In this document: one piece after another, positions 1-7,251 of the stretch
How positions within the stretch are numbered: position 1 is the stretch's first letter
How the letters are laid out: every line of letters starts with the position of its first letter
Assembly (NCBI GenBank): GCA_964492235.1
Contig: CAZBJQ010000054.1
Span: 1 to 17,509, forward strand
Length of the DNA: 17,509 bases
Origin: PFL42 sp964492235
GTDB taxonomy: Bacteria; Chloroflexota; Anaerolineae; Anaerolineales; E44-bin32
Reading direction: 5' to 3'
Notes under the pieces: generated by a model
Seen by the model: only the letters and a program-made list of their open reading frames with translations
The model's database searches: none
Told to the model about the DNA's origin: nothing
Position numbers and translations under genes: made by a program

Positions 1-632
1 AGGAACACCGCCGCCCCCGAGAGTTTGGCGGCCGCCACGAACCGGGCAGCACACTCCCGCACCTGGGTGATTGACCCCGCGCCGCCCTCGAGTTCCGACA
101 CAGACACCGCCTGGATGGAGTCAACGATGACCACCTGCGGTGCCAGTCGATCGACGTGATTCAGGATGGCTTCGATGTCCGTTTCGGCCAGCAGGTACAG
201 CTGCTGCGCCTCGCCGCCCGCAGGCAGCAGCCGCAACGCCCGGGCTTTGATCTGACGCTCGGCCTCCTCGGCCGACACATACAGCACCCGGTCGCGGCGG
301 GCCAACCCAAGCCCGACCTGCAGCAGGAGGGTGGATTTCCCGATCCCCGGGTCTCCCCCGATCAAGACCACCGAGCCCGGCACGATGCCGCCCCCCAGGA
401 CTCGCGAGAACTCCTCGATCGGCACAGGGATTCGCTGCGTTGCGTCCCCCTCGACCTCGTCCAGCCGATGGGGGGTTGAAGACAAAGCTGAAGCCGGCCT
501 GCGGCGGGCCGGGGAGGGTGCAGTCTCGGCCAGCATGCTGTTCCAGGCGCCGCATTGCGGGCAGCGTCCCAGCGGTCGCGGCGCCGTTCGACCACACTGC
601 TGGCAGACGTACTGCGTGCGCGTCTTGCTCAT
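1..632 (-). CDS. radA: DNA repair protein RadA/Sms (3' end beyond window)
   Basis: RadA is a RecA-like ATPase that helps process recombination intermediates (branch migration) in the cytoplasm. The N-terminus has the family's four-cysteine zinc finger, C10-x2-C13...C24-x2-C27, in the context QYVCQQCG...LGRCPQCGAWN. The RecA-fold core follows, with the Walker A motif GGDPGIGKST at about residues 92-101, then VSAEEAERQIKARA and the Walker B stretch VVIVDSIQAV. About 210 residues are present. The KNRFG motif and the Lon-like C-terminal domain would lie beyond the left edge. The start is ATG at 632, preceded by AGG and by a TATAAT box 11 nt upstream, so the leader would be only about 5 nt. In the zinc finger the usual PKWLGRCP reads PRPLGRCP, so the conserved Trp is Pro. 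The gene lies 217 bp downstream of clpC on the same strand, matching the clpC-radA order of many Gram-positives, but a hairpin between them and its own -10 suggest separate transcription. Confidence 0.93.
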   Translation of the reverse strand, partial: MSKTRTQYVCQQCGRTAPRPLGRCPQCGAWNSMLAETAPSPARRRPASALSSTPHRLDEVEGDATQRIPVPIEEFSRVLGGGIVPGSVVLIGGDPGIGKSTLLLQVGLGLARRDRVLYVSAEEAERQIKARALRLLPAGGEAQQLYLLAETDIEAILNHVDRLAPQVVIVDSIQAVSVSELEGGAGSITQVRECAARFVAAAKLSGAAVF

Positions 633-643
633 CCTATCGAGTG

Positions 644-649
644 ATTATA
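644..649 (-). promoter_or_regulatory. -10 box of radA
   Basis: A perfect TATAAT on the minus strand, 11 nt before the radA ATG. No convincing -35 is present. Transcription would begin about 5-6 nt upstream of the start codon, giving an almost leaderless message. Confidence 0.6.
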
Positions 650-795
650 CAGCCCGCCCCCTGACCTCGATGCTCTTCTCGAGAGGGCCGCAACTTCGCC
701 GGTGGCAGCAATCGTCAGCCTGATGGCGGTGCTCTCTCATCCGGACCCCGGCCGGGCGCACACCCACTCCCAACGCCGTAATCCGGGGTAATGGC

Positions 796-825
796 AACGG
801 GCAGGCCGTGTCCGGCCTGCCCGTT
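796..825 (-). terminator. Hairpin downstream of clpC
   Basis: Perfect 12-bp inverted repeat: AACGGGCAGGCC at 796-807 and its complement at 814-825, with a 6-nt loop. It lies 25 nt past the clpC stop, where an intrinsic terminator would be expected. On the clpC strand it is followed by GCCATTACC, not a U-tract, so it may be a weak intrinsic terminator or an mRNA 3'-end stabiliser. Confidence 0.6.
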
Positions 826-849
826 TCATGCGACGAGCTCGGCGACAGC

Positions 850-3339
850 TCACCCGGTGGTCAGGGCCGGCTCATCCACCTTCTCGGGCGAGCGGCGCAG
901 TGTCACCTTCTCATCCTCGGCATCGAGCACGATCTTGTCGCCGTCTTTGAACTCGCCGGCCAACAGGCCGTCCGACAGACGGTCTTCAATGTTGGATTGG
1001 ATGACTCGACGCAGCGGCCGAGCTCCCATGTCCGGGTCGTAGCCGAGGTCAGCCAGCAGGTCGCGCCCGGCCTCGGTCAATGTCAGCACGACGTGATAGG
1101 CCGAAAGCCGCGCCGCCACCTTGGCCACCTCCAGGTCCACGATCTGACGGATCTGCTCCTTGGTCAGGGCATGAAATACGACGACGGAATCCACCCGGTT
1201 GAGGAACTCGGGGCGAAAGATCTTGCGCAGCGCCTCGGTCAGCTTCTTGCGCATCTCCTCGTAGGCCTGCTTCTCAGCCACATGCTCATCCCGGTTGGTG
1301 GAGAAGCCGAACTGCGTCTGGCGGCGGATCATTTCCGCCCCGACGTTGGACGTCATCACGATGATCGCATGGCTGAAGTCGACCTTGCGGCCACGCGCAT
1401 CGGTCAGGCGCCCTTCTTCCATGATCTGCAAGAGCATGTTGTGGGCTTCAGGGTGGGCTTTCTCGACTTCGTCGAAGACAACGATAGAGTACGGCTTGCG
1501 CCGGATGGCTTCTGTCAGCTGTCCAGCGTCATCGTAGCCCACATATCCCGGCGGCGCGCCCACCAAACGGCTGACGGAATGGCGCTCCATGAACTCCGAC
1601 ATGTCGATCTGGATCGTGGCTTCTTCGCTTCCGAAGATGAACTCAGCCAGGGCTTTGGTCAGCTCGGTCTTGCCGACACCGGTCGGCCCCAGGAAGATGA
1701 ACGAGCCCACCGGGCGATTCGGGTCCTTCAATCCGGCCCGCGCCCGGCGCACGGCCCGGGCGATCGCCTCAACCGCCTCATCCTGCCCGATGATCCGTTG
1801 ATGCAGCGCCGACTCCATCAGCAGCAGCCGCTCGGATTCCTCCTGGGCGATCTGCATCACCGGCACGCCGGTCCACATCGAGACCATCTCGGCAATATCG
1901 TCGGCCGTGACCCTCGGGGACTCCTCACTCGGCTGCCATCCGGCCCGCAGCTGCCCAAGCTTCTCCTCCAGGTCCGCCTGGCGCTGCATCAGCTCTTGTG
2001 CATCATCGAAGCGGGCTTCGTCCACCGCCCTGGCGTGGGCCTGCTTGGCCGCCTTAAGTTCGTCCATTGCCAGCTTGATCGTCTGAGCGGCGGGGTTCTT
2101 GTACATGCGCACCCGGGAAGCAGCCTCGTCAATCAGGTCGATCGCCTTGTCTGGAAGGAAGCGTTCGGTCACATAGCGTGCCGACAGGTTGGCCGCTGCC
2201 TCGAGGGCCTCGTCGGTGATGACGAGCTTGTGATGCTCTTCGTACGGGCGGCGGACCCCGCGCAGAATATCAATAGTTTCAGCCACGCTCGGCTCTTCCA
2301 CCGTCACCGGCTGGAAGCGGCGCTCCAGCGCCGCGTCGCTTTCGATGTGCTTGCGGTACTCATCCAATGTCGTGGCGCCAATCACCTGCAGCTCGCCGCG
2401 CGACAGGGCCGGCTTGAGAATATTGGCGGCATCCACCGAAGAGCCGGCCGAGCCCGCGCCTACCAGCATATGGACTTCATCGATAAACAGAATGGCGCCG
2501 GAGGATTTCAGTTCGTCGATCACCCGCTTCAGGCGTTCTTCGAACTGGCCGCGGTACATCGTTCCCGCCACGAGCGAGCCCACATCCAGCTGGAGCACCC
2601 GCTTGCCGAGCAGCGGCTCTGGCGTCTCGCCCGCCACAATCCGCTGCGCCAAACCCTCCACGATCGCCGTCTTGCCTACGCCCGGCTCTCCGATCAGGGC
2701 GGGATTGTTCTTGGTGCGCCGCGCCAGGATCTGGATCACGCGTTCGATCTCGGTCTGGCGTCCGACCACCGGGTCGAGCTTGCCTTCCTCCGCCAGCGAT
2801 GTCAGGTCGGTCGCCAGCTGGTCCACCAGGGGAGTCTTGGCCGACTGCTCCTTTGGTTTGGCGCCAGGCGGCGAGGCCTGCGGTTGCCGGCGGCTTGGCG
2901 ACTCTTGCAGGACCCGGCGCGTCTGCCGCCGCACCTGCTCGGGCGTGACGCCCAGCCGGCGAAGGACATCCACACCCACGCCTTCCGGCTGACGAACGAG
3001 GCCGAGCAGCAGATGCTCAGTGCCGATGTAGTGGTGGCCCATCCGGCGGGCTTCCTCGATCGCCAGTTGCAGGACCTGCTCGGTTCCGGGAGCGAGCTCG
3101 ATCCGCCCGCCGCTGTGTCGCCCGATGCCGGTCAGCCGTTCCACCATCTCCTTGACCCGCGCTGGCTCCAGGCCGAGCTCGCGCAGGACGCGGCCGGCGA
3201 CGCCTCCTTCTTCTCGGATCAGTCCGAGGAGCAGGTGCTCAGTCCCGATGTAGTTGTGATGCATACGCTCGGCTTCTTCGTGGGCCAAACTCAGCACACG
3301 CCGGGCACGCTGCGTGAACCGCTCTAACTTGTCGGACAC
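850..3339 (-). CDS. clpC: ClpC-type AAA+ unfoldase (ATP-dependent Clp protease ATP-binding subunit)
   Basis: ClpC is a hexameric cytoplasmic unfoldase that feeds misfolded or tagged proteins to ClpP. The product is 829 aa, normal for ClpC. Two Clp-N repeats cover about residues 1-145, each with the YIGTEHLLLGL signature (near 30 and 104). AAA-1 has Walker A GEPGVGKTA at 217-225 and Walker B LFIDE at 284-288. A UVR-like middle region (EARFDDAQELMQRQADLEEKL) lies at about 441-461, which separates ClpC from ClpA/ClpB. AAA-2 has Walker A GPTGVGKTE at 551-559, the GYVGYDDAG pore loop and Walker B IVVFDEVEKAHPE. The start is GTG at 3339 with GGAGG 8 nt upstream. An extended -10 lies further up. No McsA, McsB or CtsR gene is adjacent, so arginine-phosphate adaptor control cannot be inferred. 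A strong hairpin follows the stop and radA comes next. Confidence 0.97.
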   Translation of the reverse strand: MSDKLERFTQRARRVLSLAHEEAERMHHNYIGTEHLLLGLIREEGGVAGRVLRELGLEPARVKEMVERLTGIGRHSGGRIELAPGTEQVLQLAIEEARRMGHHYIGTEHLLLGLVRQPEGVGVDVLRRLGVTPEQVRRQTRRVLQESPSRRQPQASPPGAKPKEQSAKTPLVDQLATDLTSLAEEGKLDPVVGRQTEIERVIQILARRTKNNPALIGEPGVGKTAIVEGLAQRIVAGETPEPLLGKRVLQLDVGSLVAGTMYRGQFEERLKRVIDELKSSGAILFIDEVHMLVGAGSAGSSVDAANILKPALSRGELQVIGATTLDEYRKHIESDAALERRFQPVTVEEPSVAETIDILRGVRRPYEEHHKLVITDEALEAAANLSARYVTERFLPDKAIDLIDEAASRVRMYKNPAAQTIKLAMDELKAAKQAHARAVDEARFDDAQELMQRQADLEEKLGQLRAGWQPSEESPRVTADDIAEMVSMWTGVPVMQIAQEESERLLLMESALHQRIIGQDEAVEAIARAVRRARAGLKDPNRPVGSFIFLGPTGVGKTELTKALAEFIFGSEEATIQIDMSEFMERHSVSRLVGAPPGYVGYDDAGQLTEAIRRKPYSIVVFDEVEKAHPEAHNMLLQIMEEGRLTDARGRKVDFSHAIIVMTSNVGAEMIRRQTQFGFSTNRDEHVAEKQAYEEMRKKLTEALRKIFRPEFLNRVDSVVVFHALTKEQIRQIVDLEVAKVAARLSAYHVVLTLTEAGRDLLADLGYDPDMGARPLRRVIQSNIEDRLSDGLLAGEFKDGDKIVLDAEDEKVTLRRSPEKVDEPALTTG

Positions 3340-3384
3340 AGCGGGTTCCTCCGTGCAGACTCGAAATCGGCTAAGTCCACTCTT

Positions 3385-3393
3385 ATTCTACCA
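3385..3393 (-). promoter_or_regulatory. Extended -10 promoter of clpC
   Basis: The minus strand reads TGGTAGAAT, a TGn extended -10 with TAGAAT (5 of 6 to consensus). It has no good -35, as is common for extended -10 promoters. Predicted start of transcription is near 3378, giving a leader of about 39 nt that contains the GGAGG at 3348-3352. I saw no CIRCE or CtsR repeat. Confidence 0.5.
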
Positions 3394-3436
3394 AAGATGT
3401 CGAGGCCGGCTGGGCGCAGATCACCGCTTAAGCAAT

Positions 3437-3465
3437 CAGGCGGCCGGGAGAACACCGGCCGCCTG
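3437..3465 (-). terminator. Hairpin downstream of the S1-domain gene
   Basis: Perfect 11-bp stem (CAGGCGGCCGG at 3437-3447 with its complement at 3455-3465) and a 7-nt loop. It begins 19 nt past the S1 gene's stop. On that strand ATTGCTTAAG follows, with no clear U-run. Confidence 0.6.
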
Positions 3466-3484
3466 CGACGTGGCTCACCGATGG

Positions 3485-4846
3485 TCAGCGGTCTTGATCC
3501 GTATCAAGCGGTGGCTCAAGCGGCAGCTCGGTCGACGGTTCGGCCTGCGACTCGCCGGGGATCTCCAGGGACTCGACCTCCTCGAGCTCGGCGTCGAAAT
3601 CCTCATCGCCCTCCACACTCGGTTCTTCCTCGGGGATGGGCTCCCGCTCGCGCGTGGCAGCCTGCCAATCGATCTCAGCGTAGTCGGGTGAATCCACCCG
3701 CTTCAGGCTCAGTCCAATGCGGCGCCGCTCGCCGTCGATCTTGATCACCCGCATCGCCAATGTATCGCCTTCGTTGACCGCCTCGCGCGGGTGTTCGATC
3801 CGCCGATCTGACAACTCGGAGATGTGGATCAGGCCCTCGATGTCATAGCCTTCGAATCCCTTCAGGCTGGCAAAAGCGCCGAACTTGGTCAGCTTGGTGA
3901 TCGTGCCCTCGACCAGCTGTCCTTCGACAAGCTTCGAGGTCACCGTCTGCCAGGGGTCGAGCTCAAGCTCACGCATCGACAGGCTGATGCGCTTGCGCTC
4001 CGGGTCGATGCTCAGCACCTTGACCTGGACCTCTTGCCCGACCTTGAGTGCCTCTTTGGGGTGGCCGATCCGTTTCCACGAGATCTCGGAAAGGTGGACC
4101 AGGCCGTCAGCCCCGCCGATGTCGACGAACGCCCCGAAGTCAGCCAGGCTGATCACATGCCCATCTCGAACATCCCCGGGCTTGAGCTCGACGATCAACT
4201 GCTCCTTGAGCAGCTTGCGGGCCTCCTTGGCAGCGGCCCGTTCCGACAGGATCAGGCGGTTGCGCCGCCGATCCACTTCGACAACCTTGACGACGATTGG
4301 CTCCCCAACCATCTTGCCCCAGCGCTTGTCCGGTGATTCGCCATCCGCCCGCCGGCGCCGCGACAGGCTGACCTGGGACGCCGGCACGAAGCCACGCAGG
4401 TTGCCGAGCTTGACGATCAGCCCCCCCTTGTTGTAGCCCCCCACATTGGCGTAGAGCGGATCCTGGGTGTTGAGCAGTCGCTCGGCCTCGCCCCAGTCGC
4501 GCTCCTCCTCGGCCTTAGCCAGCGAGAGCAGGACTTCGCCGTCCTGGCCTCCGGTGCGCAAGACGTAGACGCTCACTTCCTTGCCTACCGTAAGCTCAGC
4601 CCGGCGCTCCTCGGGCATCTGCTCGAGCTCCCGCGCCTGGATCAGGCCTTCGGACTTAGCGCCGATATCGACCAGAATGTCCCCGCCGGACACCCGGGCT
4701 ATCGTGCCAGTGCGAATCTCGCCGCGGCGAGGCGTTTCGAGATCGAAAGCATCGCCTCCCAGCAGCGCATCCATGGCGGAAGTCTGGTCCGACGGCTTCT
4801 CGGCGTTGTGCTCACCTTCCGCGCTCTGCTCAGTCAGATCGCTCAA
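3485..4846 (-). CDS. rpsA: S1 RNA-binding domain protein, 30S ribosomal protein S1-like
   Basis: S1 proteins bind mRNA and help load it on the 30S subunit. The 453-aa product has four S1 (OB-fold) repeats at about residues 39-112, 125-203, 220-292 and 306-383. Repeats three and four are the most canonical, with ADFGAFVDIGGADGLVHLSEIS and KFGAFASLKGFEGYDIEGLIHISEL (each shown by its core: FGAFVDIG...GLVHLSE and FGAF...GLIHISE). The N-terminus (about 1-38) is acidic and low in complexity, and the C-terminus from about 403 is strongly acidic. Four domains is typical for non-proteobacterial S1, against six in E. coli. The start is TTG at 4846, with GGAG 9 nt upstream. The gene has a strong promoter and is divergent from the chelatase genes. 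A non-ribosomal S1-domain RNA-binding role cannot be excluded from sequence alone. Confidence 0.9.
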   Translation of the reverse strand: MSDLTEQSAEGEHNAEKPSDQTSAMDALLGGDAFDLETPRRGEIRTGTIARVSGGDILVDIGAKSEGLIQARELEQMPEERRAELTVGKEVSVYVLRTGGQDGEVLLSLAKAEEERDWGEAERLLNTQDPLYANVGGYNKGGLIVKLGNLRGFVPASQVSLSRRRRADGESPDKRWGKMVGEPIVVKVVEVDRRRNRLILSERAAAKEARKLLKEQLIVELKPGDVRDGHVISLADFGAFVDIGGADGLVHLSEISWKRIGHPKEALKVGQEVQVKVLSIDPERKRISLSMRELELDPWQTVTSKLVEGQLVEGTITKLTKFGAFASLKGFEGYDIEGLIHISELSDRRIEHPREAVNEGDTLAMRVIKIDGERRRIGLSLKRVDSPDYAEIDWQAATREREPIPEEEPSVEGDEDFDAELEEVESLEIPGESQAEPSTELPLEPPLDTDQDR

Positions 4847-4877
4847 GACGGATTACTCCACGAAAGAATGGATAATC

Positions 4878-4906
4878 ATTATAAAGGCGTTCACATGTCC
4901 TGACAA
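4878..4906 (-). promoter_or_regulatory. Sigma70-type promoter of the S1-domain gene
   Basis: The minus strand reads TTGTCA (4906-4901), a 17-nt spacer, then TATAAT (4883-4878): 5/6 and 6/6 matches with ideal spacing. Predicted transcription start is near 4871, giving a leader of about 25 nt that carries GGAG at 4859-4856. This is the best-formed promoter in the window, as expected for a highly expressed ribosomal gene. Confidence 0.8.
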
Positions 4907-4937
4907 CCTTACCCGGTTTCGGTGAATGTGCTCGCGG

Positions 4938-4943
4938 TATAAT
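4938..4943 (+). promoter_or_regulatory. -10 box of the chelatase genes
   Basis: A perfect TATAAT ends 17 nt before the TTG start of the chelatase I gene. No good -35 is visible (GGTTTC at 17-nt spacing). The leader would be about 11 nt, with the Shine-Dalgarno GGAG (4950-4953) at its very 5' end. It is divergent from the S1 promoter within a 114-bp intergenic region. Confidence 0.55.
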
Positions 4944-4960
4944 GCCTCTGGAGACCCGCT

Positions 4961-6070
4961 TTGGCCGTCGTTTTCCCCTTCACCTCGATCGTCGGACAGG
5001 AACGGATGCGCCGCGGCCTGGTACTGAACGCCGTCAACCCGCGCATCGGAGGCATCCTGATCCGCGGCGAGCGCGGCACGGCCAAGTCCACCGCCGCCCG
5101 GGCGCTGGCCGCGCTGCTGCCGGACGTCCAGGTCGTGAGCGGCTGCCGCTTTGGCTGCGATCCCGAGCGCCCGACCACCTGGTGCACCGAGTGCAAGGAA
5201 CGCAGAGCAGGCGGCGAGCAGCTTCCCGTCGAAATGCGCCGCACATCATTTGTCGACCTGCCAGTCTCGGCCACCGAAGACCGGGTCGTCGGCACCCTGG
5301 ATATCGAGGCCGCCATCCAGCGCGGCGAGCGACGCTTCGAGCCCGGCGTCCTGGCCTCCGCTAACCGCGGACTGCTGTATATCGACGAGGTCAACCTGCT
5401 GGACGATCATGTTGTCGACCTGCTGCTGGACTCGGCAGCCCTTGGGATGAACATCGTCGAGCGCGAGGGCATCTCCTTCGCCCATCCGGCGCGCTACATC
5501 CTGGTGGGCACCATGAATCCGGAGGAGGGCGACCTTCGCCCGCAATTGCTCGACCGCTTCGCACTCTCGGTCGATATCCGAGGCCTGCCCGACCCGCGGG
5601 ACCGTGTGGCGATCATGGAGCGCAACCTGGCCTTCGAGGCTGATGCCGAAGGATTCCGCAGCACGTGGCTGGAGCCGGAGCGGGCGCTGTCGCAACAGAT
5701 CGACACCGCCCGCCGGCTGATAGATGTCGTCAGCTACACCCGCCGCGACCTGCTCTCGATCGCTGCCTTGACCTCGTCCTTGCAGGTCGACGGCCACCGG
5801 GCGGACCTGGTGATCCTTAAGGCGGCCCGGGCTCAAGCCGCCCTGGACGGCCGGACCGCCATCTCGGAGAACGACATCCTTCTGGCGGCAGAGCTGGCGC
5901 TTCCCCACCGCATGCGCCGTGGTCCCTTCCACCAGGGCGAACTCGACATCGAAGACCTGCAGTCCCGGTTGGAACAAGCGCAGGCCCAGGTTGACCTTTC
6001 CGGGGAGAGCAAGCCTCCAAAGGACGAGCCCGCCGAGGCTAAAAAAAAAGTCAGTCCCCTCCGGCCATAG
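4961..6070 (+). CDS. Magnesium/cobalt chelatase AAA+ subunit, ChlI/BchI-like (normal reading)
   Basis: This AAA+ ATPase family drives insertion of Mg2+ (chlorophyll) or Co2+ (cobalamin) into a tetrapyrrole, as the I subunit of an I-D-H type complex. The N-terminus FPFTSIVGQE matches the family start, which supports the TTG at 4961 with GGAG 7 nt upstream. Walker A is GERGTAKS (36-43), Walker B LLYIDEVNLLDD, and GTMNPEEGDLRPQLLDRF follows as sensor/Arg-finger region. A cysteine quartet, C62-x3-C66-x8-C75-x2-C78, sits just after the Walker A region; as I recall, photosynthetic BchI lacks it. The C-terminus is a Pro/acidic/Lys linker (ESKPPKDEPAEAKKK) and ends six codons after a run of nine A (6041-6049). 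That linker normally joins the AAA+ and VWA halves of ChlD, so this protein may be the short product of a frameshifting gene. No other pigment genes are near, so Co or another metal is as likely as Mg. Confidence 0.9.
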   Translation: MAVVFPFTSIVGQERMRRGLVLNAVNPRIGGILIRGERGTAKSTAARALAALLPDVQVVSGCRFGCDPERPTTWCTECKERRAGGEQLPVEMRRTSFVDLPVSATEDRVVGTLDIEAAIQRGERRFEPGVLASANRGLLYIDEVNLLDDHVVDLLLDSAALGMNIVEREGISFAHPARYILVGTMNPEEGDLRPQLLDRFALSVDIRGLPDPRDRVAIMERNLAFEADAEGFRSTWLEPERALSQQIDTARRLIDVVSYTRRDLLSIAALTSSLQVDGHRADLVILKAARAQAALDGRTAISENDILLAAELALPHRMRRGPFHQGELDIEDLQSRLEQAQAQVDLSGESKPPKDEPAEAKKKVSPLRP

Positions 6071-6078
6071 CCCCGAGG
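6020..6078 (+). promoter_or_regulatory. Candidate programmed -1 frameshift site (A9) joining the AAA+ and VWA frames
   Basis: In the 0 frame the codons are GCT AAA AAA AAA GTC (6038-6052), so A-AAA-AAA is an ideal -1 slippery heptamer. After a -1 slip the frame from 6049 is open to 7020, passing through the TTG at 6091 with no stop, while the 0 frame stops at TAG 6068-6070. An SD-like AAGGA lies at 6020-6024 and GAGG at 6035-6038, possible stimulators. A small stem can form 8 nt downstream: CCTC (6058-6061) with GAGG (6075-6078), plus GG/CC inside. The fused product would be about 687 aa. Programmed frameshifting is established for chlD-type chelatase genes. Transcriptional slippage, or an indel error in the homopolymer, are alternatives. 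Confidence 0.65.
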
Positions 6079-6090
6079 TCGCGTGACGAA

Positions 6091-7023
6091 TTGCCCATGG
6101 TGGGGCAGCCAGAGCCTAGCCGGCAGTCCCCCTTCGATACCACCCAGGCTCGCTGGTGGGACGGCGGTACGCCGGTGGAGATCGGCTCGACCTTCGCACC
6201 TCGCCGCCTGACCGGCGAGCTGGACCGCCTGACACGGCGGACAGGCGGCCGCCGCACCCAGACTCACACCAACCGCAAGCGGGGCCGCTACATCCGAGCC
6301 CGCCAGGCCCTTCCAAAAGAAACAGACATCGCCTTCGACGCCACGCTGCGAGCCGCCGCGCCTCACCAGGTCGACCGTCAGGCACAGCGGCAGGACGTGG
6401 CCTTCGCCATCCAGCCCGCCGACTTGAAGGCCAAGGTTCGGGTACGCAAGGCCGCCAATCTCATCTTGTTCGTCGTCGACGCCTCTTGGTCGATGGCTGT
6501 CGCCGAGCGCATGTCGGCCACCAAGGGCGCCATCCTGTCTCTGCTGACCGACGCCTACCAGCGCAGAGACCGGGTCGGCCTGGTAGTCTTTCAGAAGGAC
6601 CGGGCCCTCACCGTGCTCCCACCGACGAGTTCGGTGATGCTGGCCCAGCGCGCACTGGCGGACATCCCGGTGGGCGGCAAGACCCCCCTCTCCGCCGGTC
6701 TGATGCTGGCCCACGACATCTTTCAACAGGAGAAGGTCACGCACCCGGACGTGCTGCCGTTGATGATTCTGCTGACCGATGGCGCAGGGAACGTCTCGTT
6801 CGGAGCCCTGCCGCCACAGGAAGAGGCCCATCAGGTCGCCGAGCAGATCCGCCAGTCAGGCATCCGTACCGTCGTCATCAATATGGAGCACGCCGCCTTC
6901 GACCAGGGCCTGGCGCAGGCCCTGGCCGACTGCCTGGGAGGCCCCTGCTACACCCTACATGAACTGAAGGCCGAGCACTTGTATCGCGCCGTGCGCCTGG
7001 AACTCGACGGACAGTCGGCTTGA
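6091..7023 (+). CDS. VWA-domain chelatase subunit, C-terminal half of ChlD/BchD type
   Basis: In I-D-H chelatases the D subunit couples the AAA+ ring to the porphyrin-binding subunit through a VWA (integrin I) domain. The 310-aa product has the linker signature RRTGGRR...RKRGRYIRA (about 49-70), as in ChlD C-terminal halves. The VWA domain has a full MIDAS: D130-A-S132-W-S134 in VVDASWSM, T198 in GGKTPL and D230 in LLTDG. It has no AAA+ domain of its own, so alone it would be only half of a D subunit. The annotated start is TTG at 6091, with GAGG 12 nt upstream (rather far); ATG at 6097 is the alternative. The same frame is open upstream to 6049, inside the A9 run of the preceding gene, which suggests that some or all of this protein is made as a -1 frameshift fusion to the AAA+ subunit. 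A short hairpin (TGCCC 6092-6096 with GGGCA 6103-6107) covers the proposed start, also making independent initiation less likely. Confidence 0.88.
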   Translation: MPMVGQPEPSRQSPFDTTQARWWDGGTPVEIGSTFAPRRLTGELDRLTRRTGGRRTQTHTNRKRGRYIRARQALPKETDIAFDATLRAAAPHQVDRQAQRQDVAFAIQPADLKAKVRVRKAANLILFVVDASWSMAVAERMSATKGAILSLLTDAYQRRDRVGLVVFQKDRALTVLPPTSSVMLAQRALADIPVGGKTPLSAGLMLAHDIFQQEKVTHPDVLPLMILLTDGAGNVSFGALPPQEEAHQVAEQIRQSGIRTVVINMEHAAFDQGLAQALADCLGGPCYTLHELKAEHLYRAVRLELDGQSA

Positions 7024-7040
7024 GCCTGCTGGACCCTCGC

Positions 7041-7251
7041 TCATCCCACGACAAGTTCAAACATGTCCTGCACGCCGAGGTCGAACCCCAGAACGATCTG
7101 AATGGCCAGAGCTGGAGCTGGCACGGTCTTCGCCGGCTCCGGGGCGAGGTTTGGTTTGCCGCGGACACCCTCCCCGTTCTGCAAGCTCCTGCTGGGCCAT
7201 CTCATCGCGCTCGAAGCGTAATCGACGAATGCGCTTCCGGATCGCTGCCAT
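7041..7251 (-). pseudogene. Frameshifted small XRE-type HTH regulator (YozG-like)
   Basis: Two frames together make one small HTH repressor. The first, from ATG 7251, reads RIRRLRFERDEMAQQELAER then GGCPRQT, matching helices 1-3 of small XRE regulators (family pattern RIRELRxERGxxxQQELAxxVGVSRQT). The second resumes as NLAPEPAKTVPAPALAIQIV...FDLGVQDMFELV and stops at 7041, matching the family's C-terminal pattern IxAIExGKYxPSLxLAxKIAxxFxVxVEDxFEL. The span is 211 nt, one base more than the 70 codons expected for a 69-aa protein plus stop. The extra base lies in the ACCAAAC region (about 7150-7157). Conserved positions are also eroded (VGVS to GGCP, SL to AP). In intact systems this regulator often sits beside a small membrane protein, whose remnant lies just upstream here. 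Confidence 0.75.

Noticed and set aside
808..3327. 839-codon open frame on the plus strand
   Set aside because: It is fully antisense to clpC, whose protein matches its family from end to end. Long shadow frames are expected at this GC content.
6041..6049. A9 as a plain sequencing error
   Set aside because: Not excluded, but the frame offset, linker position, weak downstream start and known frameshifting in this gene family make a functional slip site more likely.
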